Below, piece by piece: positions 54,515 to 62,522 of a stretch of 64,000 nucleotides of DNA (positions within the stretch are counted from its first letter, which is position 1; each line of letters begins with the position of its first letter). The stretch is taken from contig JAGYKI010000008.1 in assembly GCA_018401735.1 (NCBI GenBank), positions 62,001 through 126,000 on the forward strand, given 5' to 3'. The position numbers and the translations under genes are program-made. This DNA is from Schleiferiaceae bacterium. GTDB taxonomy: Bacteria > Bacteroidota > Bacteroidia > Flavobacteriales > Schleiferiaceae. Below the pieces are notes generated by a model. That model saw only the letters and a program-made list of their open reading frames with translations. It was not told where the DNA came from and made no database searches.

Positions 54515-55030
54515 ATGGCAGAAAATGTTATCCTAGTCGACGAGCATGACAATGCTTTGGGACTGATGGAGAAAATGGAAGCCCACCGCAAAGGACTTTT
54601 GCATCGTGCCTTTTCCGTTTTTGTGCTTAATGAAAAAGGCGAGCTGATGTTACAGCAAAGAGCCTCGCACAAGTATCATTCTGGTAAATTATGGACCAAC
54701 ACCTGTTGCTCGCATCCACGTGATGGGGAATCGGCAGAACAAGCCGCCCATAGACGTTTAGTAGAGGAAATGGGCTTTGATTGCGAAATAGAAAAGTCAT
54801 TGGAATTTGTTTACCGGGCCGAGTTAGACTTAGGAATGATTGAGCATGAGTATGATCATCTCTTTATTGGTCGTTATAATGGGGTGCCATCTCTAAATCC
54901 GGAGGAAGTGATGGATTGGAAGTGGATGGATATCGATTTACTTAGTGAGGATATTGCCGCTCATCCAGAGAATTATACGGCATGGTTTAAAATTATCTAC
55001 CAGTCCTTTTTAGCAAAGGTTAAAGCTTAA
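54515..55030 (+). CDS. idi: Isopentenyl-diphosphate delta-isomerase, type I
   Basis: The protein has 171 residues of the Nudix fold. The active-site Cys is in TNTCCSHPRDGE, the Nudix-type helix is AAHRRLVEEMGFDCE and the second metal/active-site region EHEYDHLFIG. It interconverts IPP and DMAPP, supplying the carotenoid genes upstream. It follows crtB after 5 bp and precedes the PTPS-like gene by 2 bp. Confidence 0.95.
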   Translation: MAENVILVDEHDNALGLMEKMEAHRKGLLHRAFSVFVLNEKGELMLQQRASHKYHSGKLWTNTCCSHPRDGESAEQAAHRRLVEEMGFDCEIEKSLEFVYRAELDLGMIEHEYDHLFIGRYNGVPSLNPEEVMDWKWMDIDLLSEDIAAHPENYTAWFKIIYQSFLAKVKA

Positions 55031-55032
55031 AG

Positions 55033-55440
55033 ATGAAAGTTACCGTAAGCCGTAAGGCACATTTTAACGCGGCTCACCGCCTGTTTAATCCAGCCTGGTC
55101 GGCGGATAAAAACGAAGAAGTTTTTGGGAAATGCAACAATCCCGAGTTTCACGGTCACAATTACGAACTAATTGTAAGTGTGAAAGGCGAAATTGACTCC
55201 AGAACAGGATACGTGATGGATATGAAAGTTTTGAAAGACCTTATAAAAGATACTATTGAAGATCGCTTCGATCATAAAAATCTTAATACGCAAACCGAGG
55301 AGTTTAAAAGTTTAAATCCTACAGCCGAAAACATCGCTGTAGTAATATTCGATTTACTTCGCCCACATTTAAATGAAACTTTAGATTTAAAAATTACGCT
55401 TTATGAAACTCCGAGAAACTACGTTGAATATGAAGGTTAA
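55033..55440 (+). CDS. 6-pyruvoyl-tetrahydropterin synthase-like protein
   Basis: The protein has 135 residues of the PTPS/QueD family. Zinc ligands are visible in NAAHRL and in FHGHNY, and the catalytic Cys lies in FGKCNNPEFHGHNY. The Asp-His pair is in DHKNLN and the substrate-anchoring Glu in TLYETPRNYVEYEG. The stretch VFGKCNNP...HGHNY with DHKNLN is strikingly like animal PTPS, which makes 6-pyruvoyl-tetrahydropterin in biopterin synthesis, more than the short bacterial QueD. Placed directly before folE. Function as PTPS rather than QueD is inferred. Confidence 0.85.
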   Translation: MKVTVSRKAHFNAAHRLFNPAWSADKNEEVFGKCNNPEFHGHNYELIVSVKGEIDSRTGYVMDMKVLKDLIKDTIEDRFDHKNLNTQTEEFKSLNPTAENIAVVIFDLLRPHLNETLDLKITLYETPRNYVEYEG

Positions 55441-56128
55441 TGGATTGGCAGGAAAGGCTTTGGAAAAGAGCTCGGATGATATTTGGCCAGAACTAAGTGC
55501 CATTGGCGATGATCACCAAAGTGCTAACTTGGAAACCCCAATGAGAGAAGGTGCCTTCGACATTAGTACCGACGAAAAAATAGATTTGATTGAGGAGAAG
55601 TTCGCTGACATCCTTACGATTTTGGGCATGGACCTGCAAGATGATAGCTTAAGAGGTACGCCGCGTAGAGTGGCTAAAATGTACGTCAATGAAATCTTTC
55701 AGGGTTTAAACCCAGATAATAAGCCTACCGCAAAATTATTTGATAATAAGTACCGCTACAATCAAATGTTAGTGGAAAAAAATATCAATGTTCATTCTTA
55801 CTGCGAGCATCATTTAGTACCCATTTTAGGGAAAGCGCATGTAGCTTATATTTCTAGTGGTAAGGTTATTGGCTTAAGTAAAATCAATCGTATTGTACGT
55901 TATTTTGCCAAACGTCCACAGGTACAAGAGCGTTTAACTGAGCAGATTGCAGCCGAATTAAAGAAGGTTTTAGAAACGGAACACGTAGCGGTTATTATAG
56001 ATGCCGAACACATGTGTGTCGCCACCCGCGGCATTGAAGACACTGGATCTAGTACCATAACTACTCATTACTCGGGTAAGTTTTTGGAGGAGTCGTATCG
56101 GAATGAATATTTAAAACATATATCCTAA
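55430..56128 (+). CDS. folE: GTP cyclohydrolase I
   Basis: The protein has 232 residues from the ATG at 55430 (MKVNGLAG), which overlaps the PTPS gene by 11 bp; an in-frame ATG at 55403 would add nine residues. Zinc ligands are in NVHSYCEHHLVPILG and EHMCVATRGI. The GLSKINRIVRYFAKRPQVQE tract and the late TGSSTITTHYSG are canonical. It forms 7,8-dihydroneopterin triphosphate from GTP, the substrate of the upstream PTPS-like enzyme. The N-terminal ~50 residues are variable and acidic. Confidence 0.94.
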   Translation: MKVNGLAGKALEKSSDDIWPELSAIGDDHQSANLETPMREGAFDISTDEKIDLIEEKFADILTILGMDLQDDSLRGTPRRVAKMYVNEIFQGLNPDNKPTAKLFDNKYRYNQMLVEKNINVHSYCEHHLVPILGKAHVAYISSGKVIGLSKINRIVRYFAKRPQVQERLTEQIAAELKKVLETEHVAVIIDAEHMCVATRGIEDTGSSTITTHYSGKFLEESYRNEYLKHIS

Positions 56129-56134
56129 GATTTT

Positions 56135-56830
56135 ATGAATTACTTAGTTGTTGGAGGAGGAAGTGGTATTGGAGAAAAAGTAGTAGAAAATCTGGCATTA
56201 GCGGGACATCAGGTTTATGCCGCAAGCCGAAACATAATGGATGCAAATCTGCCCCCGAGCGTAGAGCCCATTAAATTTGATGTTAGCTCGGATGAACCCC
56301 TGTCGGGTTTGCCAGATGTTTTGGACGGCTTGGTTTATTGTCCGGGTTCTATTAGTTTAAAACCTTTTCATCGCATAAAGCCCGCCGATTTTCAAGCGGA
56401 ATGGGAGCTTAATTTTTTAGGAGCGGTAAAAGTAACCCAGCAGGTTTTAGACCTTTTAAAGAAAAGTGAAAACCCGAGTGTAGTGTACTTTAGTACGGTG
56501 GCAGTGCAATTAGGTTTGCCCTTTCACAGCTCCATAAGTGGGGCCAAAGGAGCCATTGAAGGGTTAACTAGAAGTTTGGCAGCGGAATATGCGCCAAAGA
56601 TTCGTTTTAATGCGATTGCCCCTTCTTTAACCGACACGCCGTTGGCGGCGAATTTACTTTCTAACGACAAGAAGCGTGAAGCGAACGCGGAACGCAATCC
56701 TCTAAAATTGATTGGTGAAGCGCAGGATATTGCCAATATGGTAAGCTTCTTATTGGCTAAAGATTCTCGTTGGGTAACAGGTCAAGTGATGGCTGTTGAC
56801 GGCGGGATGGGAGCAATTAAGCCAATGTAA
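56135..56830 (+). CDS. SDR-family oxidoreductase lacking the catalytic tyrosine
   Basis: The protein has 231 residues of the short-chain dehydrogenase/reductase fold. The nucleotide motif is VVGGGSGIGEKVV, followed by VYAASRN. The active site is unusual: the YxxxK motif reads ISGAK, with Ile in place of Tyr, while Lys and the downstream APSLTDTPLA are kept. It ends VMAVDGGM, the usual SDR tail. Position after PTPS and folE suggests a sepiapterin-reductase-like role, but the missing Tyr makes catalysis doubtful. It starts 6 bp after folE. Confidence 0.88.
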   Translation: MNYLVVGGGSGIGEKVVENLALAGHQVYAASRNIMDANLPPSVEPIKFDVSSDEPLSGLPDVLDGLVYCPGSISLKPFHRIKPADFQAEWELNFLGAVKVTQQVLDLLKKSENPSVVYFSTVAVQLGLPFHSSISGAKGAIEGLTRSLAAEYAPKIRFNAIAPSLTDTPLAANLLSNDKKREANAERNPLKLIGEAQDIANMVSFLLAKDSRWVTGQVMAVDGGMGAIKPM

Positions 56831-56831
56831 A

Positions 56832-57467
56832 ATGGAAGAGGTTTTTGAGAAATCAGATTTTGCGAAATGGGAACGCTATTATCGCGCTGCCTTTTTTAAT
56901 AGTTTAGGAGGTTTTAAAAGTCTTAATTTGCTGGCTTCTCAAAATATCGCGGGACAGCATAATCTCGGTCTATTTTTTTCAGTTTCACATATTGGTGCTA
57001 ACGAGGCTCTTTTGGGATTGATTTTTCGTCCCCACACCGTTCCCCGTCACAGTCTCGAGAATTTACGTGCCGGTTATGCTACTTTAAATGCAGTTCATCC
57101 TGATATTTTAGCGCAAGCACATCAGGCCTCGGCTAATTATTCCGTTGAAGATTCGGAGTTTGAAGCAACAGGCTTAAGTCCTGAGTTTCGAGATTTCCCC
57201 GCGCCTTTTGTAGCCGAAAGCAAAATTAAGATGGGGATAAAGTATCGTGAAGAGCATTTAATTAAGGCGAACCAAACTATTTTAGTGGTGGCTTCCATTG
57301 AAAAGGTGATTCTTGAAAAAGGACTAATCTTAGAAGATGGTTTAATTGATCATAGCTTAGCAAATAGTGTTGCGGTAAATGGTTTGGATTCGTACTACAC
57401 CACACAGCGTTTAAAACGTTTTTCCTATCCGCGTCCCGGTGAAGATCTTAGCGAAAATCCATGGTAA
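56832..57467 (+). CDS. Flavin reductase-like (split-barrel FMN-binding) protein
   Basis: The protein is 211 residues long from the ATG at 56832, one base after the SDR stop codon; the frame could also open at 56796 inside the SDR gene, which is less likely. It shows the split-barrel pattern of the flavin reductase family: GGFKSLNLLASQNIAGQHN, then VSHIGANEALLGLIFRPHTV and PRHSLENLRAG. The mid-protein EFEATGLSPEFRD is also typical. FMN binding is expected; the substrate is unknown. It overlaps the photolyase gene by 7 bp. Confidence 0.8.
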   Translation: MEEVFEKSDFAKWERYYRAAFFNSLGGFKSLNLLASQNIAGQHNLGLFFSVSHIGANEALLGLIFRPHTVPRHSLENLRAGYATLNAVHPDILAQAHQASANYSVEDSEFEATGLSPEFRDFPAPFVAESKIKMGIKYREEHLIKANQTILVVASIEKVILEKGLILEDGLIDHSLANSVAVNGLDSYYTTQRLKRFSYPRPGEDLSENPW

Positions 57468-58768
57468 AGCAAGAGCTTAGTATTTTTTGGTTCCGTCGCG
57501 ATTTGCGTTTGAAAGATAATCATGGTCTTTTTAAAGCTTTGACTGCCGGTAACAAAGTTCTGGGTCTGTTTATTTTTGACAAAGAGATATTAGATAAGCT
57601 TCCTGCTAAGGATGCCCGAGTGCAATTTATCCACCAAGAACTTTTAAAAATTAAAGCGGAACTAGAGGAAATAGGTTCTTCTTTAATAGTCCGCTATGGT
57701 AGGGTGGATGAAGTTTGGCAGGATTTGCGATCTGAGTTTACCATTAAATCGGTGTTCGCTAATCGCGATTACGAGTCTTACGCTATTGCGCGTGATAAGA
57801 AGATTTATTACTTTCTAGAAGAACAGGGTATTCCTTTTAAGGCTTACAAAGATCACGTGATTTTTGAGAAAAATGAGGTGGTAAAAGATGATGGTAAGCC
57901 CTATGTGGTGTACACACCTTATATGAAGCGCTATAAGCAATTATTAACGGAAGCGCATTTAAAAGTTCATCTTAGCGAAAGCGAAAAAGAGAACTTTATT
58001 AAAACGGAAGCTTTGCCTTTTCCGGTTCTAGCCGAGATGGGTTTTCAAGAATTTCCCTTTCAATACCCTGATATGGAGTTCCCCACTAAAATTATTCAGA
58101 ACTATCACGAACAACGCGATATTCCTGCTATAAAAGGTACGAGTCGTTTAAGTCTGCATTTGCGTTTTGGTACGATTTCCATTCGCGCCTTGGCCAAACA
58201 TGCCATTGCTGAAAACGATAAATATTTCAACGAGCTCATTTGGCGTGACTTCTACCAAAGTATTATTTATCATTTTCCGCATTCTGAAAGGGAAAGCTTT
58301 CGCCGAGAGTATGATGCGATAGAGTGGGAGAATAATAGCGATCATTTTGAAAAATGGTGCGCTGGTAAAACGGGTTATCCTTTAGTGGACGCGGGCATGC
58401 GCGAATTGAACGAAACTGGTTTTATGCACAATAGAGTGCGCATGGTGGTGGCTAGTTTTTTAACCAAACATTTACTAATTGATTGGCGCTGGGGTGAAAA
58501 TTATTTTGCCGAAAAGCTTTTAGATTATGAATTGGCCAGTAATGTAGGCGGCTGGCAATGGGCGGCTGGCAGTGGCGTAGATGCAGCTCCTTATTTCCGT
58601 GTATTCAATCCTAGCTTACAAATGGACAAGTTTGACCCTGAAAAGCTTTATATAAAAAAATGGGTTCCAGAATTTGGTACCAGCCAATATCCGAAACCCA
58701 TTGTAGATCATAAAGAAGCGCGTTTACGTGCTATTGCCCGCTATAAGCAAACTTTAAAACCGGATTAA
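57461..58768 (+). CDS. Cryptochrome/deoxyribodipyrimidine photolyase family protein
   Basis: The protein has 435 residues. The N-terminal Rossmann-like antenna domain begins LSIFWFRRDLRLKDN. The FAD-binding half shows the core GYPLVDAGMRELNETGFMHN and RVRMVVASFLTKHLLIDW, then ASNVGGWQWAAGSGVDA followed by PYFRVFNP. The HNR and NVGGWQW tracts are those of class I CPD photolyases, so DNA repair is likely; a signalling cryptochrome role cannot be excluded. It is the last gene of the light cluster and overlaps the convergent manC by 4 bp. Confidence 0.92.
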   Translation: MVKQELSIFWFRRDLRLKDNHGLFKALTAGNKVLGLFIFDKEILDKLPAKDARVQFIHQELLKIKAELEEIGSSLIVRYGRVDEVWQDLRSEFTIKSVFANRDYESYAIARDKKIYYFLEEQGIPFKAYKDHVIFEKNEVVKDDGKPYVVYTPYMKRYKQLLTEAHLKVHLSESEKENFIKTEALPFPVLAEMGFQEFPFQYPDMEFPTKIIQNYHEQRDIPAIKGTSRLSLHLRFGTISIRALAKHAIAENDKYFNELIWRDFYQSIIYHFPHSERESFRREYDAIEWENNSDHFEKWCAGKTGYPLVDAGMRELNETGFMHNRVRMVVASFLTKHLLIDWRWGENYFAEKLLDYELASNVGGWQWAAGSGVDAAPYFRVFNPSLQMDKFDPEKLYIKKWVPEFGTSQYPKPIVDHKEARLRAIARYKQTLKPD

Positions 58769-59850
58769 ATTTCTGTTTTATCGCCGAAACTTAATTTCAC
58801 GTCGCTCACAAAAGATTTTATCATCTGCTCATTTTCCATTTTACAGATCAATAAAGAATGATCGGTATCAACAATGATATAGCCATCTAAGCCTTCTACA
58901 ACGGCAACTTTGCCATTCGACATGCGGATGATATTATTAGCAGAATTATAGTTCAAAATTTTAGAACCAATGAGAGCATTCTTGTTGGCATCCAATTCTT
59001 TCTGTTCGTATAAACTCCCCCAGGTACCTAAGTCACTCCAACCAAAATCTGCGGGGATAACGTAAACTTTAGACGACTTTTCCATTAAACCGTAGTCAAT
59101 TGATTCGTTGTCACAAGAAGGGTAGACCTTGTCAATAAACCCTTGTTCTTTATCGGTGCCGTAAAGGCCAATACCTTGCTCGAAAGAGGCGTGCAAGTCT
59201 GGTTGATGCGCCGCTAATTCAGTTTTAAAGGTTTTTAAGGACCAGATGAAAAGACCAGAGTTCCAAAGGAAATCGCCGCTGGCTAAAAATTGTTTAGCAA
59301 TCTCTTCATTAGGTTTTTCAGTAAAAGTCTTAACTAATTTTACCTCTGGGTTGGCATTTTCTTGTTCTTCAAACTGGATATAGCCATATCCGGTGTCGGG
59401 ACGATGTGGTTTTATACCTAAAGTTATTAGGTAATCGCTTTCTTCTGCGGTTTTAATCGCTAGTTTGCAGATGCGCTGAAACTCGGTTTCATTGGTAATT
59501 AAGTGATCTGAGGGAGCAATAATAATATTTGCATTTGGATCTTCGCTTTCAATTCTGTAGGCTGCATAACTGATACAAGGAGCGGTATTGCGGCGTGCGG
59601 GTTCACAGATAATATTTTTGCGGGGAATATCGGGAAGCTGCTCTGCTACTAGGGCTTCATACTTTTTGTGTGTTACCACTAAAACTTTATCCTTGCCAGA
59701 AATGGCGCTTAAACGACGAAAAGTCTGCTGAATTAGAGATTCGCCGGTTCCTAATATATCGTGAAACTGCTTAGGGAAATCGGAGGTACTCATAGGCCAA
59801 AAACGGCTGCCGATACCACCGGCCATAATAACACAATAGGTTGATGCCAT
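58765..59850 (-). CDS. manC: Mannose-1-phosphate guanylyltransferase
   Basis: The protein has 361 residues, a single-domain GDP-mannose pyrophosphorylase. The N-terminal nucleotidyltransferase motif is VIMAGGIGSRFWPMS, followed by FPKQF, CEPARRNTAPCI, and FVEKP-equivalent FTEKPN. The signature NSGLFIW and SIDYGLMEKS are present. The C-terminal ~80 residues form the short beta-helix of this subfamily; the phosphomannose isomerase domain of the long ManC/AlgA type is absent. It supplies GDP-mannose for glycan synthesis. Confidence 0.94.
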   Translation of the reverse strand: MASTYCVIMAGGIGSRFWPMSTSDFPKQFHDILGTGESLIQQTFRRLSAISGKDKVLVVTHKKYEALVAEQLPDIPRKNIICEPARRNTAPCISYAAYRIESEDPNANIIIAPSDHLITNETEFQRICKLAIKTAEESDYLITLGIKPHRPDTGYGYIQFEEQENANPEVKLVKTFTEKPNEEIAKQFLASGDFLWNSGLFIWSLKTFKTELAAHQPDLHASFEQGIGLYGTDKEQGFIDKVYPSCDNESIDYGLMEKSSKVYVIPADFGWSDLGTWGSLYEQKELDANKNALIGSKILNYNSANNIIRMSNGKVAVVEGLDGYIIVDTDHSLLICKMENEQMIKSFVSDVKLSFGDKTEI

Positions 59851-59868
59851 AATTTTTCAAATTTGTGA

Positions 59869-59876
59869 CAAAGTTA
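59869..59876 (-). promoter_or_regulatory. -7 promoter box (TAACTTTG, minus strand) for manC
   Basis: TAACTTTG on the minus strand fits TAnnTTTG and lies 18 bp upstream of the manC ATG at 59850. It is one of two back-to-back boxes in this 115-bp divergent region. Confidence 0.5.
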
Positions 59877-59923
59877 CGATTTAGAGAAAAGTAATTAAGC
59901 CCCTTACTACGTTATTAAATTCC

Positions 59924-59931
59924 TAATTTTG
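59924..59931 (+). promoter_or_regulatory. -7 promoter box (TAATTTTG) for adk-obg
   Basis: TAATTTTG fits TAnnTTTG, 34 bp before the adk ATG at 59966, with an A-rich leader (AAACAAACAAAAGAAA) between. It probably drives the adk-obg-PAP2-crcB run. Confidence 0.5.
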
Positions 59932-59965
59932 CAGCGCGTATATTAAACAAACAAAAGAAATCAGA

Positions 59966-60541
59966 ATGCTGAATATAGTGCTATTTGGTCCTCCTGGAGC
60001 TGGGAAAGGAACTCAATCGGAAATGTTAATCAGTCAATATCAATTGGTACACTTAGCTACAGGTGATATTTTTAGATATAATATTAAGAATGGCACTGAG
60101 CTGGGTAAGCTTGCGCAACAATATATGGATAAAGGACAGTTAGTTCCTGATGAGGTAACCATTAAAATGCTAAACGCAGAAGTGGAAAAACGCCCAGAGG
60201 CGAAAGGATTTATTTTCGATGGCTTCCCCCGCACGAATCCACAAGCAGAGGCTTTAGATGCGCTTTTAGCCTCTAAAAATACGTCGATTACTTGCATGTT
60301 GGCTTTGGAAGTTCCTGAGGAGGAGCTGAAAATGCGCTTATTAAAAAGAGCAGAGGTAAGTGGTCGCGCTGATGATGCCAATATTGAAGTAATCGAAAAT
60401 CGTATCGCTGTTTATAATAACGAAACAGCGCCGGTGAAATCGTATTTCGATAAACAAGATAAATTATCGCTCATAGATGGTACAGGTAGTATCGAGAGCA
60501 TAACTGAACGCCTATTTAAGGCTATTGATGCAAAACTTTAA
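59966..60541 (+). CDS. adk: Adenylate kinase
   Basis: The protein has 191 residues. The P-loop is [12 protein letters not shown], followed by [11 protein letters not shown], the GFPRT tract ([14 protein letters not shown]) and the [14 protein letters not shown] lid region. The short lid type (no zinc-finger insert) is usual for this phylum. It balances ATP, ADP and AMP pools. Its stop overlaps the obg start by one base. Confidence 0.97.
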   Translation: MLNIVLFGPPGAGKGTQSEMLISQYQLVHLATGDIFRYNIKNGTELGKLAQQYMDKGQLVPDEVTIKMLNAEVEKRPEAKGFIFDGFPRTNPQAEALDALLASKNTSITCMLALEVPEEELKMRLLKRAEVSGRADDANIEVIENRIAVYNNETAPVKSYFDKQDKLSLIDGTGSIESITERLFKAIDAKL

Positions 60542-61551
60542 TGCAGAAAAATTTCGTTGATTACGTAAAAATCTATTGTAAATCTGGTAAAGGCGGCGCC
60601 GGATCGGCTCACTTACACAGAGACTTGCTGACATCTAAAGGTGGACCAGACGGAGGTGATGGCGGTCAAGGTGGAAACGTAGTCTTAAGAGGAAATTCTC
60701 AAAGATGGACTTTGCTGCATCTTAAGTATCGCAAGCACATTAAAGCAGAGGCTGGTGGCGATGGTAGTTCCAACCAAAGTACTGGCAAAGACGGGAAGGA
60801 TGAGGTTTTAGATGTGCCCTTGGGTACGGTTGCGAAAGATGCTGAAACGGGCCAGGTGCTTTTTGAAATTACCGAAGACGGTGAAGAAAAGATTCTTATG
60901 AAAGGTGGACGGGGTGGCCAAGGTAATGTGCACTTTAAGTCTTCTACTTTTCAAACACCCCGTTTTGCCCAACCAGGTGGAGATGCGCGAGAAGGCTGGT
61001 GTATTTTGGAACTAAAGGTATTAGCCGACGTTGGTTTAGTAGGTTTTCCGAATGCGGGAAAGTCAACTTTACTTTCGGTAGTATCAGCGGCTAAGCCCGA
61101 AATTGCAGATTATCCTTTTACCACCCTTACACCTAAATTAGGTATTGTGGAGTATCGCGATTATCGCTCTTTTGTAATGGCTGATATTCCTGGAATTATC
61201 GAAGGTGCCAGCGAGGGCAAAGGCCTCGGTCATCGCTTCTTAAAGCACATTGAGCGCAATGCAACTTTATTGTTTTTAATTGCCGCCGACGCAGATGACA
61301 TAGTAAATGAATACCATATTCTAAAAGACGAACTGCGTAAGTTCAATCCAGAATTAATGGATAAAAAGCATATTCTAGCCATAAGTAAAGCAGATATGCT
61401 AGATGCAGAGTTAGAGGCTGAAATGAAAGCGCATCTGGAGCAGCGATTTAATAATGAAGTTCAGTTTCTGTTTTTCTCTGCAGTAAGCGGATATAATATT
61501 CCCCTCTTGAAGGATAAATTGTGGGAAGCAATTAACGAAAATGAAGATTAA
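60541..61551 (+). CDS. obg: GTPase Obg/CgtA
   Basis: The protein has 336 residues. The glycine-rich Obg fold ([19 protein letters not shown] to [12 protein letters not shown]) precedes the G domain, with G1 GFPNAGKST, switch [11 protein letters not shown]3 DIPGIIEGA and G4 ISKADMLD. Obg associates with the 50S ribosomal subunit and is essential in most bacteria. The C-terminal OCT domain of some homologues is absent, which is usual in this phylum. It lies between adk and the PAP2 gene with one-base overlaps on both sides. Confidence 0.97.
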   Translation: MQKNFVDYVKIYCKSGKGGAGSAHLHRDLLTSKGGPDGGDGGQGGNVVLRGNSQRWTLLHLKYRKHIKAEAGGDGSSNQSTGKDGKDEVLDVPLGTVAKDAETGQVLFEITEDGEEKILMKGGRGGQGNVHFKSSTFQTPRFAQPGGDAREGWCILELKVLADVGLVGFPNAGKSTLLSVVSAAKPEIADYPFTTLTPKLGIVEYRDYRSFVMADIPGIIEGASEGKGLGHRFLKHIERNATLLFLIAADADDIVNEYHILKDELRKFNPELMDKKHILAISKADMLDAELEAEMKAHLEQRFNNEVQFLFFSAVSGYNIPLLKDKLWEAINENED

Positions 61552-62126
61552 TGTTTAAGTATATCAACGATTTAGATACTACGATTTTTCTTTTCCTAAA
61601 TAACTTAGGAACGGAAAATTGGGATCCCTTTTGGCTGAGAATGTCGGAGGTGTTTATATGGATTCCCTTATACGTGGCTCTTATTGTTGGTTTATTTTTT
61701 CTCTTTAAAACCAAAACTGCTCTTTGGGCGGTTTTGGCCATTGCCTTAAATGTGGTTTTAACGGATCAAGGTTCAGTGCGTCTCTTTAAGAATCAATTTG
61801 AGCGTTTACGGCCTTGCCATGAAGAAAGTATTCAAGATCAAATACGCTTGGTAAAAGGGCATTGTGGCGGTAAATATGGTTTTGTATCTTCTCATGCCAG
61901 TAATTCCTTTGGAATAGCTGTTTTGGTGGGACTTTTCTATCGAAAACGTTGGCCTTGGGTTTTTTACGGAATGCTCTTTTGGGCCTCTTTAGTGGCTTAC
62001 AGCCGTATCTACCTAGGAGTACATTACCCGGCGGATATTTACTTTGGCGCACTCTACGGTTCCACAATTGGTGGATTAGTCTATGCTGCTTTTTTGCGCG
62101 GGGCAAAGCCAGAGTTTAAAACATAA
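61551..62126 (+). CDS. PAP2-family membrane phosphatase
   Basis: The protein has 191 residues with five to six membrane segments. The three PAP2 motifs are FKNQFERLRPC (KxxxxxxRP type), SSHASNSFG (variant of PSGH) and SRIYLGVHYPADIYFG (SRxxxxxHxxxD). Homologues dephosphorylate undecaprenyl diphosphate, phosphatidylglycerol phosphate or lipid A; the motifs do not decide which. It shares one base with obg and is followed after 5 bp by crcB. Confidence 0.92.
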   Translation: MFKYINDLDTTIFLFLNNLGTENWDPFWLRMSEVFIWIPLYVALIVGLFFLFKTKTALWAVLAIALNVVLTDQGSVRLFKNQFERLRPCHEESIQDQIRLVKGHCGGKYGFVSSHASNSFGIAVLVGLFYRKRWPWVFYGMLFWASLVAYSRIYLGVHYPADIYFGALYGSTIGGLVYAAFLRGAKPEFKT

Positions 62127-62131
62127 TAGAT

Positions 62132-62485
62132 ATGAACTGGCTTTTAGTTTTTCTGGGCGGTGGTTTGGGGTCACTTTTACGATATGCCATTAGCTTAGCC
62201 TTAAATGGTAAAGCAATTATGCCTTGGGGAACAGTGGCTGCAAATCTAATAGCCACCAGTTTATTAGCCTATCTAATTTTTCATTTTGAAAATACTTTTA
62301 GCGAGGGGCAGCGACTATTTTGGATGGTGGGATTATGCGGAGGCTTCTCCACTTTTTCCACTTTTAGCTTGGAAAACTGGCAGCTTATTCAAAGTCAGCA
62401 GTACTTTTGGCTGAGCTTAAATTTAGTGATTAGCATTGGTTTGTCTTTGCTAATTTTCTTTTGGTGGGCCAAGGTCGCGGCCTGA
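62132..62485 (+). CDS. crcB: Fluoride channel/exporter CrcB (Fluc)
   Basis: The protein has 117 residues with four membrane segments. The family motifs GGGLGSLLRYAISLAL, WGTVAANLIATSLLAYL and the Phe-box LCGGFSTFSTFSLE (with the Phe/Thr/Ser residues that line the fluoride pathway) are clear. It works as a dual-topology homodimer that exports F-. No fluoride riboswitch can be seen in the 5-bp gap to the PAP2 gene. Confidence 0.95.
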   Translation: MNWLLVFLGGGLGSLLRYAISLALNGKAIMPWGTVAANLIATSLLAYLIFHFENTFSEGQRLFWMVGLCGGFSTFSTFSLENWQLIQSQQYFWLSLNLVISIGLSLLIFFWWAKVAA

Positions 62486-62522
62486 TGGCTTGCTGATTTA
62501 ATGCGCGGTAATAAGTAGTGTC

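Noticed and set aside
62486..62522. Possible terminator between crcB and the convergent PKD gene
   Set aside because: The 37-bp gap has no convincing stem-loop followed by a T tract on either strand.
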